Positions 16,308 to 24,681 are shown, counted from the stretch's first letter. The stretch: 54,662 nucleotides of DNA from Clostridia bacterium (GCA_017414965.1 JAFQJL010000017.1:1-54662); one strand, 5' to 3'. Notes: generated by a model not told the origin, from the letters alone. Numbers and translations: made by a program.

Positions 16308-18716
16308 TTACCCTTTAATCTCCACAATGGTCACGCCCATTTCGCCCTCGCCGAACGTGCCCAAGCGGAAGCTCTTGACGTTCGGATGATGGCGCAGGCG
16401 TGCGTGCACCGCGGCGCGCAGAGCGCCGGTGCCTTTGCCGTGAATGACGGTGATCTCGCCGATGCCGCCCAGCACGGCGTTGTCGATGGCGTGATCCATC
16501 GCCAGCACGCCGTCGTCGGTGTACATACCGCGCAGATCCACCTCGGTTTCGGCGCGACGGTTGGCGCGCGTCTCAAAGTTGGATACCGCCGAGCGTTCGC
16601 CGGTCTTGCGCCCCTTGGCGGGCTGACGACCGGTCGGCTTGGGCTTGGTGGTGGACTTGGCGAGCTTCAGGTTGGAAAGCGGCACGCGGGTGCGGATCAG
16701 ACCGACCTGCACCTCCACCTGCTCGTTGCCGTCGGGCAGCGCCAGCACGGTGCCGATCTTGTCGATGTCCACCAGCACCACCTCGTCGCCGACCTTCAGC
16801 GGTCGCGGCAGCACGTAGGTGTTCTGCTTGCGGGTGACCGGATCGGCTTCCGCCTCCATTTTTTCCAGTTGGCGGCGAAGCGCCGTTTTGTTTTCCTGCA
16901 ATTTTGCCGCAAACGACGCGGCTTCCTTCTGCTTGCGCAGACGGTCAAGCTCGTCCATCAGCGCCTCGGCGTCCGCGCGTGCGCGGGACACGATGCGCCG
17001 CGCTTCGTCGCGGGCATCCTCCAGCAACCGTTCGCGCGCCTGTTCGGCGTCGTCTGCACGGCGCACCGCCGATTCGCTGGCGGCCTGCGCGGATTCGCGG
17101 AGCGCGTTGGCCTCCGCCAACTGCTGTTCCAGCGCCTGACGGCGCTCCTCCAGCCGCACCACCACGTCCTCTAAGCGACGGTCGTCGCCCGAGACCAGCG
17201 TCCGTGCGCGGTCCACGATGGCCGACGGCATACCCAATCGATCGGTGATCGCAAACGCGTTCGACCGCCCCGGCACGCCCACCAACAACCGATAGGTGGG
17301 GCGGAGGGTGGACACGTCAAATTCGCAGCTGCCGTTTTCCACGCCGGCGGTCTGAATGGCGTACGCCTTCAGCTCGGCGTAGTGGGTGGTGGCGGCGATG
17401 CGCGCGCCCTGTGCGCGCAGCTGCTCCAAAATCGCAATGGCGAGCGCCGCGCCCTCGACCGGATCGGTGCCCGAGCCCAGCTCGTCGATCAGCACCAACG
17501 TGCGATCGTCCGTCTCCTCCAAAATGCGAATAATGTTGACCATATGCGCCGAGAAGGTGGACAGCGACTGTTCGATGGATTGCTCGTCGCCGATGTCCGC
17601 GAGCACGCGGTCAAACAGCGACACGATCGAGCCGTCGTCTACCGGCGGCAACAGTCCGCACATCACCATCAACGTCAGCAGACCGACGGTTTTCAGCGTA
17701 ACCGTCTTGCCGCCGGTGTTGGGACCGGTGATGACCAGCGTATCAAATTCGCCGCCCAATTCCACGTCGATCGGCACCGCCTTTTGCGGATCCAGCAACG
17801 GATGCCGCGCGTGGCGGAGCTTGACGTGACCGTCCTCGGTGACGGTCGGGCGGGTGGCTTTCATATGGTAGGCAAGGCGCGCCTTGGCAAACACCAAATC
17901 CAGTTCCATCAGCAGATCGTAGCCGGCGGATAGCTCGTCCGCGCGTTCGCCGACAGCGGCGGACAGCGCCGCCACGATGCGCTCGATCTCGGTCTGCTCC
18001 TTGGATTCCAGCACGCGGATTTCGTTGTTGGCTTCCACCACCGCCATCGGTTCGATGAATACGGTGGCGCCGGTAGCGGAGGTATCGTGTACCAAACCGG
18101 GAATTTCGCCGCGGCACTCCGCCTTGACCGGCACGACGAAACGGCCGCCGCGCTGGGTGACGATCGGCTCCTGCAACGCCTTTTGGTAGGCGGTGGAGCG
18201 AATCAGCCCATCCAGATGGTCGCGCACCCGCTGGGATGCCGACCGAATACGGCGGCGAATGGCCGCCAGTTCCGGCGAAGCGGAGTCTGCCACCTGCTCG
18301 TCCGAAAGGAACGAGGTCAGGATGCTTTCTTCCAATCGGCGGTCGGGGGTGAGCAGCGCAAAGCGCTCGTCCAAGCAAGTTTCGGTTTCGGCGGTACGGC
18401 TGCGCCACTCCTTAACACTCCGCATCACGCGCAGCACCTCTGCGATCGCGCGAAGCTCGTGAATGGACAACGCCGCGCCGGCTTCTGCACGGCGGACGGG
18501 GTTTTTGATCGCCTCCGGACGCCCGAACGACGGGCTGCCGATCTGCGCCATCAGGCGGTAGGCGGCCTCGGTGTCATCCAGCCGCGCAGTTACCTCGCCC
18601 AGATAGGGCGAAGGAGAAAGCGCGCGCGCCAAATCTGCCGCGTCCGAGCAGGTTGTCTCGGCCGCCAGCAGCTCCAGAATCTTATCCAGTTCTAAGGCAC
18701 GGCAGTTATGTTTCAT
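16308..18716 (-). CDS. mutS2: Endonuclease MutS2
   Basis: An 802-residue MutS2. The MutS-type core and clamp are followed by the ATPase domain with Walker A ITGPNTGGKTVTLKTVGLL (about residue 330), Walker B LIDELGSGTDPVEG and ATTHYAELKAYA. A long coiled coil (residues about 500-620) leads to a C-terminal Smr nuclease domain with VDLRGMYTDDG and VIHGKGTGALR. MutS2 lacks the mismatch-recognition domain; it acts on branched DNA and, in Bacillus, on collided ribosomes. The length is full. The start at 18716 follows AAGGAGTCGTT. It lies between recO and the DEAD-box gene. Confidence 0.97.
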   Translation of the reverse strand: MKHNCRALELDKILELLAAETTCSDAADLARALSPSPYLGEVTARLDDTEAAYRLMAQIGSPSFGRPEAIKNPVRRAEAGAALSIHELRAIAEVLRVMRSVKEWRSRTAETETCLDERFALLTPDRRLEESILTSFLSDEQVADSASPELAAIRRRIRSASQRVRDHLDGLIRSTAYQKALQEPIVTQRGGRFVVPVKAECRGEIPGLVHDTSATGATVFIEPMAVVEANNEIRVLESKEQTEIERIVAALSAAVGERADELSAGYDLLMELDLVFAKARLAYHMKATRPTVTEDGHVKLRHARHPLLDPQKAVPIDVELGGEFDTLVITGPNTGGKTVTLKTVGLLTLMVMCGLLPPVDDGSIVSLFDRVLADIGDEQSIEQSLSTFSAHMVNIIRILEETDDRTLVLIDELGSGTDPVEGAALAIAILEQLRAQGARIAATTHYAELKAYAIQTAGVENGSCEFDVSTLRPTYRLLVGVPGRSNAFAITDRLGMPSAIVDRARTLVSGDDRRLEDVVVRLEERRQALEQQLAEANALRESAQAASESAVRRADDAEQARERLLEDARDEARRIVSRARADAEALMDELDRLRKQKEAASFAAKLQENKTALRRQLEKMEAEADPVTRKQNTYVLPRPLKVGDEVVLVDIDKIGTVLALPDGNEQVEVQVGLIRTRVPLSNLKLAKSTTKPKPTGRQPAKGRKTGERSAVSNFETRANRRAETEVDLRGMYTDDGVLAMDHAIDNAVLGGIGEITVIHGKGTGALRAAVHARLRHHPNVKSFRLGTFGEGEMGVTIVEIKG

Positions 18717-18732
18717 AACGACTCCTTACGAT

Positions 18733-18749
18733 AAGGGGTAGGTTTTGGT
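18733..18749 (+). repeat. Dispersed short motif, exact copy 2
   Basis: AAGGGGTAGGTTTTGGT lies in the recO-mutS2 gap and touches the last base of the recO stop codon. Confidence 0.7.
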
Positions 18750-19483
18750 TATCGGACGGTGTTGTAAAAATCCAGCGTGTTAAAGCCGCGACCGAGGCAG
18801 GCGAGCAAAAACCGTTCGCTTGCTTGCTCCAGTGGCACCAGCGACTCCGGCGACAGCCGAAAGGAGAACACTTTTTCAGCCGGTGCTTCTAGCAACCAGC
18901 GCCACGCTGCGACCGCGCCGGCCGGAAGCGGAATGCCTTCGCCGCGGGCGTGCTCGGCACACAAAACCGAGCCGGACAGCGTTTGCAAAAACATACCCCC
19001 GTCCTGTTTTCCGCAAGCGCGACAGGCGTCTAAATCGGGGCGATAGCCGGCCTCCAGCAACAAGCGCTGTTCGACCACTGCTTTGATGAGCGCCGGATCG
19101 CGCTCGTCGCCGGATAAAAAGGACAACGCGTTAAGTAACAGCCGCAGACACGCGTCTGCCGGCTCGTCGCGCGGCGCCAGCACGCCGGCGAGCTCGCAGA
19201 AATACTGCGCGAGCGCCAGTTTTTTCATATCCGCACGCAGCTCGAAAAACACGTGCTGCGGCTTGGCATCGGTCACGATCCACTTGCTTTTTCCCTCGGT
19301 CAGCGTGAGGGTGGTATAGGTGAGAAGCGCCGTGCCCGAGCCGTTGCGACTGCTGACTTTTCGCGCGCCGCGCGCCGAGGCGTGAATCACGCCGCGATCC
19401 CGCGTCAGCGCGGTGATAAAACGGTCGGATTCACCGATACGGTTGTTCTCGCGGATGATCAACGCGTCCGTTTTCAACTGCAT
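18749..19483 (-). CDS. recO: DNA repair protein RecO
   Basis: A 244-residue RecO. It has the N-terminal OB fold (KTDALIIRENNRIGESDRFITALTRDRGVIHASARGARK), a helical middle with ALAQYFCELAGVLAP, and a zinc site in CRACGKQDGG with a later C-x-x-H in SGSVLCAEHARG. RecO loads RecA with RecF/RecR in recombinational repair. The ATG at 19483 lies inside the yqzL gene, overlapping it by 53 bp in another frame. Family neighbours (era upstream) are typical. Confidence 0.95.
   Translation of the reverse strand: MQLKTDALIIRENNRIGESDRFITALTRDRGVIHASARGARKVSSRNGSGTALLTYTTLTLTEGKSKWIVTDAKPQHVFFELRADMKKLALAQYFCELAGVLAPRDEPADACLRLLLNALSFLSGDERDPALIKAVVEQRLLLEAGYRPDLDACRACGKQDGGMFLQTLSGSVLCAEHARGEGIPLPAGAVAAWRWLLEAPAEKVFSFRLSPESLVPLEQASERFLLACLGRGFNTLDFYNTVR
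18982..19000 (-). repeat. Dispersed motif, degenerate copy inside recO
   Basis: TTTGCAAAAACATACCCCC on the plus strand; it lies in the zinc-site region of recO. Confidence 0.4.
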
Positions 19484-19592
19484 GGTCGGCAGACTCCTCT
19501 CTTGCCGCGTTGGTGTCTATCCCGCGGTAGCGCAGGTAATCCACCACCTTGCCGGTGCGGCAGAATTGCTCCCAAGCTTCGTTTCCGTACAT
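19431..19592 (-). CDS. yqzL: YqzL-family small protein
   Basis: A 53-codon gene between era and recO, starting ATG at 19592 after AGGAGGGGATCTGT. The translation begins MYGNEAWEQFCRTGKVVDY and continues LRYRGIDTNAAREESADHA, which matches the W--F---G-V-DYL pattern of the YqzL family that often lies between era and recO in Firmicutes. Its function is unknown. The last 17 or so codons overlap the start of recO in a different frame. That tail (VENGRVDHPREQPYR) may simply follow from the recO sequence. Family recognition is from the motif and position. Confidence 0.75.
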   Translation of the reverse strand: MYGNEAWEQFCRTGKVVDYLRYRGIDTNAAREESADHAVENGRVDHPREQPYR

Positions 19593-19641
19593 ACAGATCC
19601 CCTCCTGTTACTATCGTGTGCAGGAGGGGCGAGGATGTTAC

Positions 19642-19658
19642 GGGGGAGTTTTTGGAAA
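19642..19658 (+). repeat. Dispersed motif, degenerate copy at the era-yqzL gap
   Basis: GGGGGAGTTTTTGGAAA lies in the 69 bp between the yqzL start and the era stop. Confidence 0.45.
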
Positions 19659-19661
19659 TTT

Positions 19662-20558
19662 TTACAAGCGGTATCCCAGTTGATTCAAAATGGATTGTCG
19701 GTTGCGCCAATCCTCCTTGACCTTCACCCAGCATTGCAGGTTGACGTGCGCGCCAAACAGGCGCTCCATCTGCTGACGGGCGTTGGTGGAGATCTTTTTG
19801 AGCATCGCGCCTTTCTTGCCGATGATAATGCCCTTGTGGTTGTCGCGATCGCAGAGAATGGTGGCCTCCACGTCGAGAATGACGCCGTTTGCGCCATCGC
19901 GCTCCTTGATCGGCTCGACCAGCACCGCCACGCCGTGCGGCACCTCCTGCCGCAGCAGACGCAGCATCTGCTCGCGCACCAGCTCGGCGGCGAGCACCGA
20001 CTCGGTCTGGTCGCTGGTGGCGTCCGCCGGGAAAAAGTGCGGACTCTCAAACGCGTATTCCGCCAACCGATCGAACAGCCCGTCCACGCCGTCGCCGTCG
20101 CGCGCCGACACCGGATACAACGCCTCGTACTCGCCGGCGGCGTTCCACGCCGCCATGCACGCAAGCAGCTCGGCTTTGTCCTCCACCGTGTCGATCTTGT
20201 TGATCGCGAGCACGGTGGGTAGCCCCTCTTTTTTGAGCTGTTCGATGAGCGTGGCTTCCTCCGGTCGACATTCCGCCGTGGGTTCCACCACCATCAAGGC
20301 GGCGTCCACGCCGGACATCGCCTCTTCAATGGATTGCTTCATAAAATCGCCCAGCCGCGTGTGCGGTTTGAGCACACCGGGGGTGTCCAAAAACACCAGC
20401 TGAACCTCGCCGCGCGTACACACGCCCATAATGCGCGTGCGAGTGGTCTGCGGCTTGTCCGACACGATCGCCACCTTCTGCCCGACGATCGCGTTGAGCA
20501 GCGAGGATTTGCCCACGTTGGGGCGACCGACGATCGCAATAAAGGCACTTTTTGTCAT
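19662..20558 (-). CDS. era: GTPase Era
   Basis: A 298-residue Era. The G motifs are complete: GRPNVGKSS (G1), a switch region with TTRTRIMG, DTPGVL (G3), NKID (G4) and the SARDGDG (G5). A C-terminal KH domain (HKGIIIGKKGAMLKKI, then VNLQCWVKVKEDWRN) binds 16S rRNA near its 3' end. Era assists small-subunit assembly. The start at 20558 lies one base after the ybeY stop and uses the GAGGG inside the end of ybeY as its ribosome site, so the two genes are closely coupled. The frame continues a few codons upstream without a better start. Confidence 0.97.
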   Translation of the reverse strand: MTKSAFIAIVGRPNVGKSSLLNAIVGQKVAIVSDKPQTTRTRIMGVCTRGEVQLVFLDTPGVLKPHTRLGDFMKQSIEEAMSGVDAALMVVEPTAECRPEEATLIEQLKKEGLPTVLAINKIDTVEDKAELLACMAAWNAAGEYEALYPVSARDGDGVDGLFDRLAEYAFESPHFFPADATSDQTESVLAAELVREQMLRLLRQEVPHGVAVLVEPIKERDGANGVILDVEATILCDRDNHKGIIIGKKGAMLKKISTNARQQMERLFGAHVNLQCWVKVKEDWRNRQSILNQLGYRL

Positions 20559-20559
20559 A

Positions 20560-21072
20560 TTAACCCTCTTCCGGCACGTAGGTCGCGTCACGGGGGAGTC
20601 CCGCGCGCGTCATAACGGCCTCTTCTTTTTCGCGCATACGCACCGCTTCGATCCCGCCGTTTACGTGGTCGTAGCCCAGCAGATGCAGCATCGAGTGGGT
20701 GGCGAGATAGCCGACCTCGCGCTGCAAGGAATGCTCAAAGCGTTCCGCTTGCTCGGCGGCTTTTTCCATCGAGATCACAATATCGCCCAGCATTTTGGCG
20801 CCGGTCTCGGGATTGACGTCGTATGTACCGTTTTCGCCCAGCGGGAAGGAGAGCACATCGGTCGGCACGTCCAGCTGGCGATGCTCAAAGTTGATCGCGC
20901 GGATCTGCTCGTTGTCCACGATGGACACGTCCACCTCGGCGTCGCCTTCGAATTCCTCCAACACCAAAACGGCGTGACAGCAGCGGCGAATGACCAACCG
21001 CAAACCGGTCGGAATCTTCACCGTTTTCTGTTTGTTGATGATGTTTACCTTGACTTTTTCTGCTTTTTCCAT
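20560..21072 (-). CDS. ybeY: Endoribonuclease YbeY
   Basis: A 170-residue rRNA maturation factor. The zinc signature H-x3-H-x5-H is present as HSMLHLLGYDH near residue 130, preceded by PTDVLSFPLGE and LGDIVIS, as in all YbeY proteins. It processes 16S rRNA 3' ends and takes part in ribosome quality control. It lies 3 bp after phoH and 1 bp before era, the standard order. The N-terminus EKAEKVKVNIINKQKTV is ordinary. Confidence 0.96.
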   Translation of the reverse strand: MEKAEKVKVNIINKQKTVKIPTGLRLVIRRCCHAVLVLEEFEGDAEVDVSIVDNEQIRAINFEHRQLDVPTDVLSFPLGENGTYDVNPETGAKMLGDIVISMEKAAEQAERFEHSLQREVGYLATHSMLHLLGYDHVNGGIEAVRMREKEEAVMTRAGLPRDATYVPEEG

Positions 21073-21075
21073 CGA

Positions 21076-22083
21076 TCATCGCTTCCTTTCGGGCTTGGCA
21101 GGGGTGTGACCGCCTGTGCGGCGGATTTTGCTTTCTTCGTATTTGGCATACGCGTCGACGATGCTTTGCACCAGTCGATGACGTACAACGTCCTTTTTCG
21201 ACAATCGGCAGACCGCGATATCCTCTACGTTGCCGAGCACCTTGATGGCTTCCTTCAGACCGCTGCGGCAGCCGTCCGGCAGGTCGATCTGCGTATCGTC
21301 GCCGGTGACCACCATCCGCGAGTTAAAGCCCAGACGGGTGAGGAACATCTTCATCTGCTCAGGGGTGGTATTCTGCGCTTCGTCTAAAATAATGAAACTG
21401 TCGTCCAGCGTGCGACCACGCATATACGCCAGCGGCGCGATCTCGATCGCTCCGCGTTCCAGATATTTTTGGTAGGTCTCCGCCCCCAGCATATCAAACA
21501 GCGCGTCGTACAACGGGCGCAGGTACGGATCGACCTTCGCCTGCAGGTCGCCCGGCAAAAATCCAAGGCGTTCGCCCGCCTCCACCGCCGGTCGCGTCAG
21601 AATGATGCGGCTGACCTGCTTGGCGCGAAACGCCGCGACCGCCATAGCAACCGCCAGATACGTTTTACCGGTACCGGCCGGACCGATGCCCATCGTGATG
21701 GTGTTTTGGCGGATCGCCTCCACGTACTGCTTTTGTCCCAGCGTTTTCGGCTTGATCGGCTTGCCCTTGGCGGTGATGGTGACGTTGTCTCCACTCAACT
21801 GCATCAAGGCGCCGTCGCCGTCCTCGTCTACCAGCGTCATCACGTAGCGCACCTGCTGCTCAGACAACTGCTCGCCGCGTCCGATGAGCTGCAACAGCCC
21901 TTCTACCGCGCGGGCGGCGCGATCGACCGCCAACTCCTCGTCTCCGCTGATTTTGAGATCGCCGCCGCGGACGGTCAAGTCCACGCCGTAGTGTGCCTCG
22001 ATGCGACGGACGTTTTCATCGAAGTTTCCAAACAGCATCATGGTGTCGTCTAAATGTTCAATTGTCAGAAACCGCTGCGCCAT
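21076..22083 (-). CDS. phoH: PhoH-family ATPase (YbeZ-like)
   Basis: A 335-residue PhoH/YbeZ-type P-loop ATPase. A short N-terminal KH-like region (FGNFDENVRRIEAHYGVDL) precedes Walker A GIGPAGTGKTYLAV, the TRPAVEAGERLGFLPGD segment and Walker B IILDEAQNTTPEQMKMFLTRLG. These proteins partner YbeY and are thought to be RNA helicases or ATPases in rRNA maturation. The start at 22083 follows AAGGAGTTTAT; the frame extends upstream through the promoter but without a ribosome site. It is the first gene of the phoH-ybeY-era-yqzL-recO-mutS2-helicase run. Confidence 0.95.
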   Translation of the reverse strand: MAQRFLTIEHLDDTMMLFGNFDENVRRIEAHYGVDLTVRGGDLKISGDEELAVDRAARAVEGLLQLIGRGEQLSEQQVRYVMTLVDEDGDGALMQLSGDNVTITAKGKPIKPKTLGQKQYVEAIRQNTITMGIGPAGTGKTYLAVAMAVAAFRAKQVSRIILTRPAVEAGERLGFLPGDLQAKVDPYLRPLYDALFDMLGAETYQKYLERGAIEIAPLAYMRGRTLDDSFIILDEAQNTTPEQMKMFLTRLGFNSRMVVTGDDTQIDLPDGCRSGLKEAIKVLGNVEDIAVCRLSKKDVVRHRLVQSIVDAYAKYEESKIRRTGGHTPAKPERKR

Positions 22084-22130
22084 ATAAACTCCTTGTTGGT
22101 TAAACAATATCCCATCATAATATCCCTTAT

Positions 22131-22160
22131 AGTATATCACAAATGAAAATTCTTTGTCTA
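22131..22160 (-). promoter_or_regulatory. Promoter of the phoH operon
   Basis: The minus strand has TAGACA (22155-22160), an 18 bp spacer and TATACT (22131-22136), 48 bp upstream of phoH. Confidence 0.6.
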
Positions 22161-22190
22161 TATAAAAAAGGAAATTTTTCCACATTTTTC

Positions 22191-22210
22191 ATTTTCAAAA
22201 ACCTGCCCCC
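22191..22210 (-). repeat. Dispersed motif, degenerate copy in the phoH/DUF3343 gap
   Basis: ATTTTCAAAAACCTGCCCCC on the plus strand, between the divergent genes. Confidence 0.4.
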
Positions 22211-22297
22211 GTTGGACAAACCGGCCGGTGATTGCATAGTGTGTCTGTGGGGAGGTATTGGAATTCCCCGAATTTATGAAAAGGTCAGTGATCTACG

Positions 22298-22519
22298 ATG
22301 TCTACGATTCGTTTTTCGGTTTCTTCGGTTTCTCATGCCATGCGCGGACAGCGGCTGTTGGCATCTGCCGGCATCCGCGCCGCCGTCCGTCGCGGCGAGG
22401 TAGACCCCTCCACCGGCTGCGGCTATCGTCTGGAGCTGATCGACGCCACGCAATCGCCGCGCGCGCGGCGGCTGTTGCTGGAGGCCGGACTGCTCCGCGA
22501 CGGCGGCGGTCGGCGATGA
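22298..22519 (+). CDS. DUF3343 (putative Se/S carrier-like) protein
   Basis: A 73-residue protein: STIRFSVSSVSHAMRGQRLL, then ASAGIRAAVRRGEVDPSTGCGYRLELID and a basic tail. The pattern S-H-A-R---LL---GI followed by ---S--CGY-L resembles DUF3343 proteins, which in Firmicutes often stand next to a class V aminotransferase-type cysteine desulfurase and are suggested to carry sulfur or selenium. The single Cys (GCGY) would be the carrier residue. Its stop overlaps the desulfurase start as ATGA. The start codon is not well supported: AAAAGG lies 13 nt before the ATG. Family assignment is moderate. Confidence 0.6.
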   Translation: MSTIRFSVSSVSHAMRGQRLLASAGIRAAVRRGEVDPSTGCGYRLELIDATQSPRARRLLLEAGLLRDGGGRR

Positions 22520-23646
22520 ACCTCTATTTTGACAACGCCGCCACCAGTCGCCCCAAGCCCGCCTGCGTGGGCGACGCGATGGCGCGGGCGCTGATCGCCT
22601 GCGGCAACCCCGGTCGCGGCGGTCACGTTTACGCAATGAACGCCGCCCGCGTGATGTGGGAGGCGCGCGAAGCGGCCGCTTCCCTGTTTGGAGTGTCCAA
22701 CCCTGAAAATGTAATATTCACATTAAATTGTACCCAAAGTATAAATATGGTGCTGGCCGGTGCGCTGTATCCGGGGGATCACGTGGTGGTGTCGGACGTG
22801 GAGCACAACGCGGTGATGCGCCCGCTGACCGAGTGGCGCATTCCGTACACGGCGGTGCGGACGGTCGCCGGAGATACGGCGGCGACCGTGGCGGCGTTTG
22901 AAGCCGCGATCCGCCCGACTACGCGGCTGATTTTTTGCACCCACGCCTCCAACGTGACCGGCGAGATCCTGCCGATCGCCGCACTGGGGGAACTGGCGCA
23001 TCGGCGGGGACTGGCGCTGGCAGTCGACGGCGCGCAAAGCGGCGGCATTCTGCCGCTTCATATGGTGCGCGACCACGTCGATTTCCTGTGTCTGCCGGGG
23101 CATAAGGGGTTGTACGGGCCCTCCGGAACGGGCTTGCTTTTGAGTTCCCAAAAACTACCCCTTGCGCCGCTGTTCGTGGGCGGAACGGGCAGCCATTCGT
23201 TGCAAATGACCCAGCCGGAAAGCTGGCCGGAGCGTATGGAAAGCGGCACGCCGAACGTGGTGGGCGTGGCCGGTCTCGGCGCGGCGCTGCGCTGGCTTTC
23301 GCCGCGACGCGAAAGCGTGGCCGCCCACGAGTTTGCGCAGGGAAAGCGGCTGTGGGAGCGCCTGTCGGCCGTTCGCGGCGTGCGGGTGCACACCGCGTGT
23401 CCGTCGCCGGAAACCACCGTGCCGCTGGTGTTGTTTTCGGTGGACGGCGAAAGTTCCGAGCAGACCGCCGAGCGACTGGGGCAATGCGGCGTGGCGGTGC
23501 GCGCCGGCTTGCATTGTGCGCCGACCGGTCATCGCAAACTGGGCACGCTGCCGGACGGCGGGGTGCGCGTGGCACCGGGCGCGTTTACCGCCGCCGAGGA
23601 CGTGGATCGGCTGGTCGCGCTGGTCGCGTGTCGCCGATCGGTGTAA
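22516..23646 (+). CDS. Cysteine desulfurase-family protein (class V aminotransferase)
   Basis: A 376-residue PLP enzyme. It starts MNLYFDNAATSRPKP and carries FTLNCTQSINMVLAG, SDVEHNAVMRPL, THASNVTGEILPI, LAVDGAQSGGILPLHM, the PLP-lysine in LPGHKGLYGPSGTG and the catalytic cysteine in RAGLHCAPTGHRKLG. This is the CsdB/SufS-like subgroup (EF2568 type) found with DUF3343 proteins. It should release sulfur (or selenium) from cysteine (or selenocysteine) as a persulfide. No selD, thiI or isc genes are nearby. It is coupled to the upstream gene by ATGA. The in-frame codons before 22516 run back to 22258 but overlap DUF3343 and are not conserved-looking. Confidence 0.88.
   Translation: MNLYFDNAATSRPKPACVGDAMARALIACGNPGRGGHVYAMNAARVMWEAREAAASLFGVSNPENVIFTLNCTQSINMVLAGALYPGDHVVVSDVEHNAVMRPLTEWRIPYTAVRTVAGDTAATVAAFEAAIRPTTRLIFCTHASNVTGEILPIAALGELAHRRGLALAVDGAQSGGILPLHMVRDHVDFLCLPGHKGLYGPSGTGLLLSSQKLPLAPLFVGGTGSHSLQMTQPESWPERMESGTPNVVGVAGLGAALRWLSPRRESVAAHEFAQGKRLWERLSAVRGVRVHTACPSPETTVPLVLFSVDGESSEQTAERLGQCGVAVRAGLHCAPTGHRKLGTLPDGGVRVAPGAFTAAEDVDRLVALVACRRSV
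23145..23163 (-). repeat. Dispersed motif, degenerate copy inside the desulfurase
   Basis: TTCCCAAAAACTACCCCTT on the plus strand, in frame as SSQKLPL, just after the PLP-lysine loop; it includes the rare leucine codon CTA. Confidence 0.45.
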
Positions 23647-23685
23647 ATTTTCTGTAAAAATATGATCTCCGTCGTCAAAAAATGA

Positions 23686-23713
23686 TTGCAAACTTTCAAA
23701 TATATGGTAAAAT
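23686..23713 (+). promoter_or_regulatory. Promoter of cdaA-cdaR
   Basis: TTGCAA (23686-23691), a 16 bp spacer and TAAAAT (23708-23713), 89 bp upstream of cdaA. Confidence 0.65.
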
Positions 23714-23772
23714 GAAAGTGTATAACCCTAATTATCGGAAATTTTTTACTCTTAAAAGAAAGGAGATCGAGC

Positions 23773-23784
23773 GTGTCACTTTGA
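23773..23784 (+). other. Start-stop mini-frame in phase upstream of cdaA
   Basis: A strong ribosome site (AAAGGAGATCGAGC) is followed by GTG TCA CTT TGA. The frame is the same as cdaA, whose ATG follows 18 nt after the stop with only a weak site of its own. Either ribosomes reinitiate at the cdaA ATG, or the TGA truncates an original longer N-terminus. Confidence 0.45.
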
Positions 23785-23802
23785 CCGCGCGAGATTTACG
23801 GT

Positions 23803-24681
23803 ATGTTTGAAACGATCGGAACGGCAATAGGGAACGTCTGGGCACAGATCGTCGGTGTGTTCGGCTCGATCAACATTTTGTCTGCGTTGCTGGATATTGT
23901 GTTGCTCACCTTGGTATTTTATTTTGTGTTGCGACTGGTGCGCGATTCACGCGCCGAGCAGCTGCTGAAGGGCTTGCTGATTCTGTTTGCGGTGTATCTG
24001 CTGGCGGAAGCGCTGCATCTGGATGCGCTGTCGTTTGTGCTGGAGTTGTTGTTTGACAACGCGCTGATTTTAGCGGTCGTCATCTTCCAGCCGGAGCTGC
24101 GTCGCCTGTTGGAGCGCGTGGGACACTCTCGCTTCCAGTTTGGCAGCTTAAACGCGATGGAGGAGAACGCCAAGCGTACCGCCAAGGCGATCGATCACGT
24201 GTGCAACGCTTGCGAGATCCTGCGTCGGCAGAAGATGGGCGCGCTGATCGTGTTTGAGCGCAGCACGATGCTGGGCGACATCGCGATGACCGGTACGGCG
24301 ATCGACGCCGATTCGTCGGCCGAGCTGATCGGCAACATTTTCTTCAACAAAGCGCCGTTGCACGATGGGGCGATGATCCTGCGCGAAGGGCGCATTCTGG
24401 CGGCGGGCTGTATTTTGCCGCTGACCGATAAATTGGAAATGAGCAGCGAGTTGGGTACTCGCCACCGCGCTGCCGTTGGTATGAGCGAAAATTCGGACGC
24501 CGTAGTTGTGGTGGTCTCGGAGGAGACCGGCGCCATCTCGGTGGCGATGTCCGGCGTGCTGCGCCGCGACTTCACCAAGGAATCGCTGAAAGAATATCTG
24601 GATCGGGTGCTGGCACCGGCAGACGTGGTGGCTCGCTCCCGCAAATGGTTCGGCCGTGGGAAAGGAGGCAACGCGAAATGA
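23803..24681 (+). CDS. cdaA: Diadenylate cyclase CdaA
   Basis: A 292-residue membrane-bound c-di-AMP synthase. Three hydrophobic segments lie in the first 95 residues (LLDIVLLTLVFYFVL, KGLLILFAVYLLAEAL, FDNALILAVVIFQPE). They precede the DAC domain with the catalytic DGA (188-190, in LHDGAMIL) and RHR (220-222, in GTRHRAAVG). It makes c-di-AMP from two ATP, a signal for potassium and osmotic control in Firmicutes. The gene overlaps the YbbR-like cdaR by ATGA. The usual third gene glmM is absent; folE follows cdaR. Confidence 0.96.
   Translation: MFETIGTAIGNVWAQIVGVFGSINILSALLDIVLLTLVFYFVLRLVRDSRAEQLLKGLLILFAVYLLAEALHLDALSFVLELLFDNALILAVVIFQPELRRLLERVGHSRFQFGSLNAMEENAKRTAKAIDHVCNACEILRRQKMGALIVFERSTMLGDIAMTGTAIDADSSAELIGNIFFNKAPLHDGAMILREGRILAAGCILPLTDKLEMSSELGTRHRAAVGMSENSDAVVVVVSEETGAISVAMSGVLRRDFTKESLKEYLDRVLAPADVVARSRKWFGRGKGGNAK

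Noticed and set aside
22258-22515. N-terminal extension of the cysteine desulfurase
   Set aside because: The frame overlaps the DUF3343 gene, is not similar to the family, and the ATGA junction gives a normal start.
23782-23784. Selenocysteine codon in an extended cdaA
   Set aside because: A UGA four codons after a start in a cyclase with no selenium chemistry and no visible SECIS hairpin is more likely a true stop.
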